NCBI GenBank assembly: GCA_021292105.1
Contig: CM037869.1
Coordinates: 28,039,536-28,103,535 of the forward strand
DNA: 64,000 nt
Direction of reading: 5' to 3'
Source of the DNA: Anadara kagoshimensis
Lineage: Eukaryota > Mollusca > Bivalvia > Arcoida > Arcidae
Shown: piece after piece, positions 37,064 through 48,486 of the stretch
How the letters are laid out: each line of letters opens with the position of its first letter
How positions within the stretch are numbered: the first letter of the stretch is position 1
The notes under the pieces: model-generated
What the model was told of the DNA's origin: nothing
The model's input: the letters and a program-made list of their open reading frames with translations, nothing else
The model's database searches: none
Made by a program: the position numbers and the translations under genes

Positions 37064-40000
37064 TCAATATCCACAAGGTAACGTGTCAAATGTACCTTTT
37101 TGAATAACACGTTTGGTATACACTAACTTGTATTTCTTTTTTTCCACACGATTATATAATTTCCTCTTCCGTTTATCTCTACAAATCTTGTGTGGATTGA
37201 CTACGGTAATGTCTTCATTTTTCTTATTGGTCACTAATTCCAACATAGAATCGAAGTTTAGTCGTTTGCCGTTGTTATAGTTGAGATTGAACCCTCTGAT
37301 CTTGCAACATGTGTTGTCTTTATTAGTTCTATAGGCATACTGTTTTGGCCCACCAGAAACGAATAGTTCTATGTATTCGTCTTCGGGTAACTCCGAGGTC
37401 AGTTCACCTAGAAAGTCGCCGAGTTTGGGTTCCTCCTCGCCTGGACGGGACACGAAAATCACCGAGTCTGTATCGTGATACAAAACTCGATCTTGTAACA
37501 TTTCTAGAATACTGTATAACTTCAAACGCGCCCAACAGGTTGTGAATGTGGCGATAAAAATGTTGGTTTGAAAATTTTCCTCAACCATACCTTCCCGGTT
37601 TTCCCAGCACACATGGATGATATCATTAGATATGATATGGAAGTCTTTGACGATCTTTTTAGGATCCGATATACATTGAAAAAACTTGTCCGCTTCTGAA
37701 TCGTGATAAAAACAGTTCTGTGGCATGTTGAGTCTCTGTCCAAATTTCCCCCAGAAGCTGTTGAGTAATAATTTCGCTAAAGAACGCAGAGCTTTATTTT
37801 TACAAATGTTTTCTTTATCCAGTCTAATCCCCTCCTTTTCGTAATACTGTTCCGTGTAACGTTCGAGGTCCTCATCGGTTTCGACCCATGCTGGTCTCCC
37901 ACTGTTTTCTTGTTTTATCTTCAGAAACAAGTTAATGTAGTCTGTGAATAAACCTCCTTGCATGGTTTCTGAATTGTAGTGGGTGGTATTATTCCAATGG
38001 TAGATTTCATAAATTTTTAGAATTTTGTACCCTAATTCCTTGGCTTTGATGAGTTCCGGAGTACACCACGTTCCTGTTATTGCTCTTTGCTCCTCATTAC
38101 ATCTACACGCTTCTTGGTGTTCTTCCTCGGCACACGTTCTACACAAAGGAAACATCAATTTCCCGTTACAATTCATGGGCAATACCGGGAAATATAACCC
38201 TCGTGGTGGAAGCACTTTCACCTTGGCAATACCAAAATACAACTCTATATCTACAAAATCACGTGTAATGATCTCTGGTTCTTTCACTGGATAACGTGCG
38301 TATTTGTTCACATAAGGATAAAGGCCTGTCAATAGACAAACAAATTCATATTGTCAATATTAATGTTAAAGTAATGAAACACAAACATGTCAATACATGA
38401 TCCAATCTTAATCCTAGAAACTTTTATATAAAATATGATAACTCTCTATCTATCGTGTTTAGATCACAGAGTTATAGATTGAATACAATTGATATATCAT
38501 AATATCACCGTATTGATTAAATGTATATATCCTTACTTGTAAAATCATAATATTTAATCTGTTCATTGTCTTTGACCTCATATTTCAATTTAATCGCATT
38601 ACATCTTCCTCCTTTAAATGATTCTTTTGCTTCTAAACGGGTGGTTAAATCGAACGAATTCACTACATCTCTGGAATATTTGTCCTCTTGAAGAAGATGA
38701 TCGAATTCGTGTTCCCAGATATAGATATACTTCATTCCTCTCTTCTGTATTATATCTCTCTTTTTGAAGGTTAAGGCATAAAGTTCTTCTAATGACTGTT
38801 TAGTTCGTGGCATTTTTAATTGATGTCTGTTGTCAGGGTAACATGTTTTGCATCCATGAAAGAGACAGCCTACTCAATAATAAGTAAAGAATAGAAAATA
38901 TAAGAAAAGTTGTAAATCAAAAAGTTAAAAAATTAGTAAAGAATTATATAGATATAGTTATACACTTCATGAAATAACAACAAAAATGTGGTCCGATTAA
39001 AGTAAATTAATGACAAAATCAGTTTCTTTTACATTGAAAACACCAGTAATTACCTAAAAATTCATAAACGGTATTGCTTGAGGCACAATATCCATCAAAC
39101 TTGTATCTAGTTCCAGCCAATGGCACCTCCCCGTCGTTCAAAGCATGCTGTATATGTATTGGAGTTCCCATTTTTTTACTTTTATGCATGATTAGTTCTA
39201 ACCATTTTATTGATTTTAAACTGTATTGATCCCGACAATAGCCATTAGCAGGAACTTGTGAGATCGGGGAATCCACAAATTTGGTTTCTTCGATAGTGAA
39301 ATCCCGTTGTTGTAATTCGATTTGGTTTACCCAATCTTCTTCCAATTTTACGTGTAATTCTCCGTTTTGTTTGTAAGCCGATGTCCATTCCATGACGTCA
39401 CCATCTGGTTTGCGTAGTTTGACTTCCCAGTTTTCTGGTAAAAATTTCGTTCGAAATACGGTCGAACACACCGATGCTATTGTAATATCATTAAAAGGGT
39501 CAACCGATCCCTTCATTTCCACCTGTGGATCACCATCTTCGTCGATATATGTTTCTTCTTTGCCCGTGATAGTCATTAATATTTCCCGGAATTTCAAACA
39601 TGCTTGCCTCAAAATATCGACATCGCTACGGCAATACTCAACAATTTCAGTCTTAAAATCAAACGTTGCTTCTTCCAAGATCTTCTGTTGGTGCCATGAC
39701 AGGAATTTTTCTCTTTCTTCTATAGACATGTAATCACAACCATAGTAATGAGGATCTGGATATGATCCAACATAATTGAAATTTTCCTGTTTGTTAAAAA
39801 AATGTGGAAAGTATCCCTTCTTCAGCTCTATGAGTCCAAACGCATCTGGTAAATCAGAGAGTTTCATTGGAAGAAAATTTAAACTATCGATGATACGTAT
39901 GTTCAAACCTTTTGTAATATGCATGTACATGATTTTAGATCCAGAATATATGATCTTGTCCGGTCGTATGGATTGGTCAATCAAATATTCCAGTAAAAAA

Positions 40001-42188
40001 TAACCATCAAAACTACGCATGTTATGCGCCAAAACGGTAAAATCTTTATGGGTCTTCTCGAACAGCCATTGTCCAAACTCTGTCATTGCACTATTCCCTT
40101 CAAACTTCATTTCTCGAAAGCCGCACGTTTTCTCACAAGGCGGACATTCGTAACATTGTTCTTCTTTGTTGTACTTTTTACATGTATTACATCTAGACCC
40201 ACATTCTTCACATTTCGACATAGATGATAGTGTTTCATTCATACAAGTTGTACACACCTTCTGGGCAATTACCAAATTAGCTTTGTGTTGATATTTTCCA
40301 CACTGACTGTCTTTACAATTGCTGCATAACGAACATTTTTCACAGAGATTCGTGGCTGTGCAATTGCACTCAGTGTTGCGTTCTGTTCGATAACCATCTT
40401 TACAAGACATGATCTCGTTCTGTGTCGTCTCAATATCAAAAAATATAAATTTACAGTGACTTTTCTTTTCTTCTAATGCACGTATGTAGCATAAATGACC
40501 AGGGTCCACGTATTCTTTGCAACACCTGCATAACCATTCTTCACATTTGTGATCCTGTCTGTTCCTTTCCTCTGTTTTCATTGTCTTATAACAATCTAAA
40601 CACCTCCAATATAGATCACACATGGAGGCGTCATCTTTGCTTTTTCTTTTGCGCTTGACCAAATGTCTTTCAAAGCATTCTTTGGATCTGCAAGTTATGT
40701 GACATTTTATACAACTCATTTGCGTCGATTCATCCACTAGACACCCTTTTTCGTTACATACATAGCAACTGATCTTACAATCGTGTCGTTTCTGATATGG
40801 TTTCAAACAGAATTCACAAAATTTAGAAGATCCAAAAAATCCACAAATATTAACAATGGTGTGAAAATGAGAGGATTCGCCATCTCCGATCAAATACACA
40901 TACAGTCTTTTCCTGGTGCTGTCGCTGGAGGGCACTCTTATGAATTTGTTTCCCATCCTTGCACTGACAACCAAAACGTCTACATCCAAAAAATCTTCGA
41001 ATAATAATATATCATTCATGTTAAGGAAGCGATCGATGGTAACTCCCACCAATTGACAAAACTTATATGCCAATTCAGTCTGGCGATTCGCATGCTGATC
41101 CCGTCTTATCATTTCGAAATACCAGCGTGGACATGCTTTGTATTTTAACACTAAATCTTCCATAGATTTTAAAGAGTCATTTCTCATGTGTCAGTAGTAA
41201 GGGTATTGACGCGGAGAAATCCTAAAAGTATGGAGCGAGCCAAACAAGTATTGTCTTGGTTTTTAATTTCCAAAATAGATCTTTTATTGGCTATGGAACT
41301 GTTGGGTCCAATCAAACTGTTGACCACGTGGCCTCTCCCTCCTGCTGGTAATTCCATAGTTCCTACATCTAAATAAAATCCATTGTCCATGGCTAGATCT
41401 TGATGTGACGTCAACGTGTTCTCTAGATAATTCAGGACAGTATCTGCATTCAAGTCATCTAGTGGTCTCAGTGGAACATAAATAGGATTTATCAAGTCGT
41501 CATGATGTATGATGACTCTCCCAAGATCCGAACCTTTGAGATCTCTCTTGGCTTGGTTTAACACATCATCGAACATGTTCTCCAATTCCACGTTCAAGTC
41601 CGATAATTTCTGTCCTTCTAAGGCCTGGTCCGGATTGAATTTGACCTTATAATGTCTGTCGATGACTTTATTATTGAATGTTTTCTGACCCAGGTTTTCG
41701 ATTTCGTACACGAGTCCACCACCATTACCACCACCCGATTGTTGATTAACTGCATCATCCGAACCCGTGCTGGGACTGGTAAAGAAGGAATCGAATCCTG
41801 TACTCGGTCCCGATACTGGTGAGTGGCATTCAATGTCGTCATCATCTCTCTTACGTCTCTTGGCTGGCATAAATGCTCCTAGCTCTTCAAGCTGTTTATG
41901 AATATCGGTGTGTTGGTCGAATTCGTTTCTATCGTCGAAAACAGCCTCACACCATGGACACTCGAGCGGAATTGAACTTATGCCGGAGAGTTCGTCAAGT
42001 TGTTCGTGTATGCTTTCGTGCTCTATGAATTCAGAAGCACTGGTAAACTCTGCAGAACACCACCTGCAAGTATTGAAAGATTCAATCTCTGCACCTATAT
42101 CATCGAGATCCCTATGTATATCTTCGTGCGATTTCCAATCAATATAGTTATCGAAAACTGCACGGCACCATCTACATTTGAATCCCAT
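37064..42188 (-). CDS. Polinton/Maverick family-B DNA polymerase with N-terminal C2H2 fingers, spliced, one frame break
   Basis: It replicates the element, by protein priming in this family. Parts in order on -: 42188-41184 encodes three C2H2 fingers (CRWC..HEDIH, CRWC..HESIH, CPWC..HTDIH), a Ser/Gly linker and the conserved DNTCLARSILLG segment. 41187-39054 encodes the 3'-5' exonuclease with Exo I FFDIETTQ (~40437), a Cys-rich insert, Exo II AHNMRSFDGY and Exo III YCRSDVDIL. Then exon 38869-38537 (HGCKTCYP, YIYIWEHEFD, GGRCNA) and exon 38325-37064. The joins across introns 39053-38870 and 38536-38326 are GT-AG and in phase; the second rebuilds motif A DFTSLYP. Motif B is LLLNSFWGKFGQR, motif C is YHDTDSVIF (~37454-37480), and the end is FDTLPCGY. 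Total about 1575 codons. Frames 1 and 2 overlap by ATGA (41184-41187), needing a -1 shift or re-initiation. A TTTACAG acceptor sits right before the ATG, so a 5' exon is likely. Confidence 0.85.
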
Positions 42189-43510
42189 CTGTAAATGAAA
42201 AAATAAACGATACTTTCAACCCTTTCAGTACTTTGATTTTATTTCAATGCAGCCAGTGCTAACAGTACTTTGATTTTTCAAAAATTTCCGAAAAACTACT
42301 TCCTACATATTATTAAGTTTGCAATTTTATTTTATTTCTTTTGGGTTCTCTTGTGGTCCTCCCACTCTACCAGAAATGTGCCAACATTTTCACCACACAT
42401 TTGAAGAAGCGATGTTGGGAGATTTAAAAGAATTTTTTTTTAATATATATATTTTTGGAGAAAAAATATCAACAAAGTACAAAATAAGTGGATTAAAAAT
42501 CAGCATTACTTGGTAACATCAATCTTAATTAGACAAAAAATTAAAAATTGTGTCTATGGTGAGATTCGAATGCCGGTCGTCAGATCCAAATGCCGCATGT
42601 TTTTTTTTTTAATACAAATTCTTAGTAAAATAATAGATAAACAAAAGTCAGCATCATTTGATTTAAGAGTAATCTAAAATAAGAAAAAAAATATTAAAAA
42701 ACAATAAAAATTGAAAGAAAAAAATTCTGTCCTCGGTGAGATTCGAACGCGGGTCGTCAGTTTCAAATTTTATCACGCTACCTATTGAGCTATATCGGCT
42801 TACTCTTCACATTGGTTTTCATATTTTTATGTTCAACACAAGTCATTAGAAATAGAATCCAGAGGAAATTGACGTGTCAATTGTTTTTTTAAGTGAAAAC
42901 ATTTTATGACTACACTGTTTTGAATATAAATTTTCGATCGTCACAGCTGTTATAAGTCTATCCCGTACTTATGAGATTTACCTCCCTTTGTACATGACTT
43001 TTACGATCTACATGGTGTTAGCGAAAATATTAAAACTGAAATGTTTCACTGCAGACAAAGAATATTATCGATTCTAATTGTTAAAATTAAATTCAAACCC
43101 AGTTTTTGGTAAGGGGTGATTAATATGACACATTCAAATTTGCACCACAGTAACTATATATGACTTCAACATAAACAAATAAACAAAATGTTAAATGATT
43201 CGGAAACCGGACATTTGTATCAACGTCGCCGTGTCACGGTGAAGTCTGTCATCGGTTCATTTATATTTTTAATTTAATATCATTTAGAATAAATAACTTA
43301 TTCTGATAACCGTGTTAATACTAGGTAACCTTTAACACAGGTGTCACGTTTTAAAACCTTAGACTGTTCGTATGTTTTATCTCTTTGATCACGTCCCAAT
43401 TTGCTGTTAACTGATGATCAATGAAACCGCGCACCTTTGACCTGAAGCTTGTGCACGAGCTTATGTTAAATTTGGACAACAAAATGTTCAGTCTCCCGTG
43501 AATGTTTCGA
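42189..43510. other. non-coding, mostly AT-rich
   Basis: No gene seen apart from the duplicated tract and tRNA-like copy listed separately. No inverted copy of the 35764 hairpin is present, so the right end of the Polinton remnant is not marked. Confidence 0.5.
42430..42800 (-). repeat. tandem duplication of ~175 bp, each ending in a tRNA-like half
   Basis: Two diverged units (about 42430-42600 and 42603-42780). On the + strand each carries GTGAGATTCGAA..CGGTCGTCAG or GTGAGATTCGAACGCGGGTCG, an inverted box B/T-arm. In the second unit the - strand extends to GCCGATATAGCTCAATAGG (42780-42803), giving most of a tRNA-like shape, but the D-arm lacks its 3' half. I call this tRNA-derived, not a working tRNA. 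Confidence 0.5.
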
Positions 43511-43512
43511 AG

Positions 43513-44956
43513 ATGAAGACGCAATTCTTATTGTGTTCAGTTGTTTTGTTGTTTAATTGTGCCAATATAGTTTTCTTGCAGCATTCGTCTACTTGTTGTA
43601 CACAGTATGGTTTGTACTAGAATGCAGAAGTTGCAGATCAATTTTATTTTCCACAGAAAGAGAGATATACGTAAATTTATTATCATCAAGAACTGTATGT
43701 GTAAAAGTTTTGCGAGGAAAAATAGGATTACTGAGGGTGAAATCAGCTTGGCAATTTTCAAATTTGTGTACATCAAATGTTGAAAAAATCGTCATGAAAA
43801 ATATGGCTAAATCCTGCGGTAAGTATCGTATGTGTTTCCTCTTAACTAAACAATATGTATCCGTCTGTGTCAGTTGTCATCACATTTTTTCTTATTCGAT
43901 GATTGTTTAATTATGTGTGTGTAATAATATTAGAACTTTTTAAGTCAAAAATGGAAATATTTCTCATACAATTTCGTCTCTTATAAAAGATTCCTTATTA
44001 CATAATTTTAAGGAGATTATTACCAGGTAGATACACATTAAAGTCGGGTACATGTAAATAAAATATCGGGTACTACAAGACTAAGACAAGGGTCAAGGAC
44101 CACTACGTTGGCCTACCTCACATTGATGTTATTATTTAATAAAGTCGAATCCCTATTCTTCAATATTATTGACAGGTAAATAACGGCTAATATGCTTAAT
44201 CTATTAAAAATGGTATTTATAATACACTTATCGTAACGAATGACGAAGCAATATAATTTATATTTCCAATGGTAATGATTTTTTTTTTTGCATGCAACTG
44301 TATTTTCAGATGAACCACCGACAAGTCATGTGCATTCAAGCACAACCACTGGTGTGAACACAACGATCGTGACTACTAAGTCATCAAGTGTCACAACTTC
44401 TAGCACTACAAAACCACACAGTGTCACAATTTCTAGCACTACTAAATCATCCAGTGTCACAATTTCTAGCACTACTAAACCATCCAGTGCCACAACTTCA
44501 GCAATGACCTCATTTAGCACCACCAGATTTAACATCACGACCGCTTCAAATAAGATCACTTACACTACGAATTACACTGCTATTTTCAGTGAGTATTTCA
44601 ATATATCAATTACAAAAATACCTAGTATTTATAATAAAACTTCTAATTTCAACACAGATTCTCACTATTTTTGGTTCCTCTTGATCTTAATAGCTCCATG
44701 CGCAACAATTGTCATTGCATGTGTATGTATAAAATATAAGCGAAGGCTATATAAAATAACTAGAACTGACAACAATATAGAGGGTGTTAGGGTAAGGGCT
44801 AATACATTTGAACTAGATGAACTGAACGAAAATGTGTTGTATTCAAAAACACCTGCTAATTTAGCAAATGAGCATGTAATCGACCTCTATGATAATCATA
44901 GATTAGCAGGATCAATATCTAGCCTAAGCGAAAACTTGTATGAAGAATTTTCTTAA
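43513..44956 (+). CDS. putative type I membrane protein with Ser/Thr-rich stalk
   Basis: ATG 43513 opens a signal-peptide-like start (MKTQFLLCSVVLLFN), but this frame stops at 43618. The neighbouring frame is open over 43555-43818, is Cys-containing, and ends at a GTAAGT donor after TGC-G. It joins in phase to the exon 44310-44956 (acceptor TTTTCAG). That exon encodes four SS(V/A)T(T/I)S-type Thr/Ser repeats like a mucin stalk, a polar stretch with N-glycosylation-type sites, a membrane segment (WFLLILIAPCATIVIACVCI), a basic stop-transfer (KYKRR) and a ~70-residue tail with Tyr motifs VLYSK, DLYDN and NLYEEF. The tail ends at a stop. The last exon looks genuine; the frame relation at the 5' end is unsettled (missing exon or one-base shift). 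I do not recognise the family. Confidence 0.5.
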
Positions 44957-45037
44957 GATATCAAAAATAATAATAATAATAAATAAATAAATTCGAGAAA
45001 TGTATTCAAAAACTATCATTTTTTTGTCTTCTTTTAG

Positions 45038-45381
45038 TTCCTATTGCCATCGTCATTACACTATCGATTACAGTCATATTTATTGTAAGGCTTAAATTTC
45101 GACGAGCACATTCTGCTTTAGCCTCTGACACGGAGACTACACGTCTTAATCTCTATGTTAACCCCACCTACACCGCTGCAGCTGCAGCTGAGAACATGGA
45201 ATTGAACACTTTAACACCATCAGCTGAGAACATGGAATTGAACACTTTAACACCATCAGCTGAGAACACGGAATTGAACACTTTAACAACATCAACAGCA
45301 ACTAAGAGAAAATCGAGAAAATCAAGAATAACGATGAGAAGCTCGCCTTATTACACAAGGTCGCAAGTCAAAGAAAATTGA
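45038..45381 (+). CDS. alternative terminal exon: second membrane segment and tail
   Basis: Acceptor CTTTTAG then an open exon in the same phase (1) as the exon at 44310. It encodes PIAIVITLSITVIFIV (membrane), a basic RLKFRR stop-transfer, a tail with LYVNPTYT, three copies of AEN(M/T)ELNTLT(P/T)S, and a basic C-terminus (KRKSRKSR) before the stop. Either it is a mutually exclusive 3' exon of the 43513 gene, with the 43818 donor able to join both acceptors, or it is a relic of a tandem copy. YVNP is a Grb2-SH2-like motif, by inference only. Confidence 0.5.
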
Positions 45382-45562
45382 GGACTTTTGTTTACAGACC
45401 TTGTCTGATTTAGGATGTGTGTGTGTAACAACATCAGCAGCAACTAAGAGAAAATCGAGAAAATCAAGAAAAACGATGAGAAGCTCGCCTTATTACACAA
45501 GGTCGCAAGTCAAAGAAAATTGAGGACTTTTGTTTACAGACCTTGTCTGATTTAGGATCTGT
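45286..45562 (+). repeat. ~141 bp tandem duplication of the exon's 3' end
   Basis: The segment from ACAACATCA..CAACTAAGAG through the stop and 3' flank to GATTTAGGAT is repeated directly (45286-45426 and 45427-45562) with very few changes. The second copy has no acceptor and is presumably 3' UTR. A (GT)n run ends it. Confidence 0.85.
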
Positions 45563-45596
45563 GTGTGTGTGTGTGTGTGCGCGTAATGTCGGTATC

Positions 45597-46783
45597 CTTT
45601 AATAGTGTGAATTTGACAATTCATTTCATTTAATGTTCATTTGACAATTCATTTGTCAGTTTATTTAATTTTATTTTGTATGCGCCAAAGTTATTGTGTC
45701 GGTTCTAATCGCAAGTATTTCGTAGTTCACTTAAAAGTGTGAATTTGACATTTCATTTAATGCATAATTGACAATTCATTTAATAGTGTGAATTTGACGA
45801 TTTATTTAATTTTATTTTGTATGCGCCAAAGTTATTGTGTCGGCACTAATCGCAAGTATTTCGTAGTTGATTTAATAGTGTGAATTTGACAATTTATTTT
45901 TTACTGCGCCAGAGTGATCGTAGTTTTTTGTTATTTAAAAGCATGCATTTCGTATTTTCATACAATAATGTGAATTTGTCCAAGTGACAATTTGTATGCA
46001 TGCGTCAAAGTTATTGTGCTTACTAGTCATTAGTATTTGAATAAAAACTAGTAGTTTTTTTCTATTTAAATAAATGATACGATAATCATTTACCTTAGTC
46101 ATCTCCTATTGTATATATACTCCAAATATCTTAAAAATTCATATTGCAAAAATTAAAAAAGATAACATCTGGATATTTTTTTTTCAGAAAAATAAGACTA
46201 TAAATTTCAATAAAAATATGTTAATGTTATGAGATAAATCTAACTAGTTCTACCCAGCCTAAAATTTGATATTTTAGTAGACTTTCGTTATATAAAGGAT
46301 GAAACAGAATACATTGACGTAAAGAATATAAAAATAACAATCCTTTAATGGTGTGAATTTGACCATTCATTTCATTTAATGTTCATGTGACAATTCATTT
46401 GTCAGTTTATTCAATTTTATTTTGTATGCGCCAAAGTTATTGTGTCGGCACTAATCGCAAGTATTTCGTAGTTGATTTAATTTAATAGTGTGAATTTGAC
46501 AATTTATTTTTTACTGCGCCAAAGTGATCGTAGTTTTTTGTTATTTAAAAGCATGCATTTCGCATTTTCATACAATAGTGTGAATTTGTCCAAGTGACAA
46601 TTTGTATGCATGCGTCAAAGTTATTGTGCATATTTTTAGTATTTGAATAAAAAAGTTTTTATCTATTTAAAGAAATTTTTTGAAAATTATTTACCTTACT
46701 AGTCATTAGTATTTGAATAAATACTAGTAGTTTATTTTCTATTTAAATAAATGATACGATAATCATTTACCTAGTCATCTCCT

Positions 46784-46828
<45 letters not shown>

Positions 46829-47046
46829 CAAATATCTTTAAAATTCATATTTAAAAATATAAAAAAGATACATCTGGATATTTTTTTTCAGAAAAATAAG
46901 ACTATAAATTTCAATAAAAATATGTTTATGTTATGAGATAAATCTAACTAATTCTACCCAGCCTAAAATTTGATATTTTAGTAGACTTTCGTTATATAAA
47001 GGATGAAACAGAATACATTGACGTAAAGAATATAAAAATAACAAAA
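45597..47046 (+). repeat. ~745 bp tandem duplication
   Basis: Copy A 45597-46340 and copy B 46341-47046 both begin CCTTTAAT(A/G)GTGTGAATTTGAC and end ATTGACGTAAAGAATATAAAA. Inside copy A the GTGTGAATTTGAC / TGCGCCAAAGTTATTGTGTCGG block is itself repeated about every 125-150 bp. Copy B carries an expanded (TA)n at 46788-46826. No coding frame. Confidence 0.85.
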
Positions 47047-47083
47047 AACAAAAACCAAGCCCCATTCCTATGTAGGATAAGCT

Positions 47084-48486
47084 ATGGCAGAGAACGTTAG
47101 TATGTAAGTATATATTTTATTTTCATTTTATTTCAATATGAATTTATTGTAACTTTGTTCATTCCGTTTTAACTTTTGGATAATTAAAATAGAATTGTTT
47201 ATGCATTGAACTATTTGATTGTATTGTGACGTTACCATCTGTAAGTAAAGTAAGGGCCAATGTGTGCCACGCCGATGTCACCACATGTGGCATTCGTCCG
47301 AAGAACACCTATTTTATATATGGTGTCCTTCAGATATTAAACTATTTTTGAATCATTCCTACTTTGAATCTTAATGTAAAACTCGCAGTAATGACAGACC
47401 GGCAACTTTTTAAAATTTTGCATATTGTTATAATTTATTTTAGAGTATCTATTAGCAGTGGAGATGACGAAATGTTAGCTAAAGTATCTGAAGAAGAAAT
47501 AGAAGTAAAATCTAGAACTAAAGAAAATCAGGGCCCCATAATGTCACTCCAAAAAAAGATCAAGAAATAAACCAAGGTGACCAAAGTTTCAATAAAAACA
47601 TAGTGGAGTTGTCACCACTGAAGATGCTTGATCTATCTATGTAAGTGTCATTTATTTTTATTATTATTATTATTTATTTTTTAAGAACATTTTTGTATAA
47701 TGTTACATTGTTGTTTATGTATTTTAAATGTGTTTTACTTCTCACCTACCGTGGCACTTGTCCTCACTTTAAAAAAGTCACGCCCAAAAGGCCTAATGTT
47801 TTCAAGGGAGCTGTGTGAATAATGAATGTGTGTGTTTAAAAACACGTTCGAGAAATACGATACGTGTGAATAATTTAGATACATGTGTGCTTGGTCTTTG
47901 ATTGAATTTTTTCTACTTACAGAAACAGTGAAGACATTTCGAACAGCATAAATTGGGACCAAGCCGTGGTCATAAGTTCGGTGGATCGTTTGGACCTCTT
48001 TAATACCGAGAGTGAAAGGTAATTGATGGGATATTATTTTACACATTTTCCCAAGAAATTATGTATTAGTGTCGAGTTTCATTTCCATTTTTCTTCAATT
48101 TTGACATCGCCAAAGTGTAATGTGGTTAGTACCTATCTGTCTACTAATTTACTAATTATACATATTTTAATTTAACAACAATAGTTTATCAAAATATGAA
48201 ATTTAAATGTTTACAAGAGGTTGAAAAATATCATCCAAGAGACCAGCTGTTAACATTTTTCTGTCAACGCTTTTCATCCCCGCCAACATACATTCTTTGT
48301 CATAATACATTCTAAAATGTTCATATTTTCAGGCAAAGACTTGTTGATCGACTCAACTATATGATGGCTGTTAAATCAGGATTACGCTTGACAATGTCAA
48401 GACTTGCCATGGAGTTGTATGACGTTGAAAGTAAAATTGAGACCGTGAAAATGGATCTTAATCTAATGCTGTTTAAAAATCAATGA
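47084..48486 (+). CDS. small spliced gene of unknown function, one frame conflict
   Basis: Exons: 47084-47103 (MAENVS), 47444-47640, about 47934-48020, and 48333-48486, all with GT-AG borders (GTAAGT, GTAAGT, GTAATT). Exon 2 is acidic (SSGDDEMLAKVSEEEIEVKS) and then hits a stop at 47568. The matching downstream frame (ELSPLKMLDLS) is shifted by one base, so there is an indel between 47519 and 47568, where GGCCCC and A7 runs lie. Later exons join in phase and read NWDQAVVISSVDRLDLF and QRLVDRLNYMMAVKSGLRL; they end LMLFKNQ with a heptad-like, probably coiled-coil helix. Not recognised. It follows directly after the 745 bp duplication. Confidence 0.45.

Noticed and set aside
37345..41376. + strand frames within the polymerase region
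   Set aside because: Complements of the polymerase coding exons, without motif or splice support.
42733..42803. Functional - strand tRNA gene
   Set aside because: The 3' side of the D-arm is missing, and the 3' half is duplicated with surrounding DNA.
44326..44559. - strand hydrophobic frame (VVLEIVTLDDL repeats)
   Set aside because: Complement of the Ser/Thr stalk repeats of the + strand exon.
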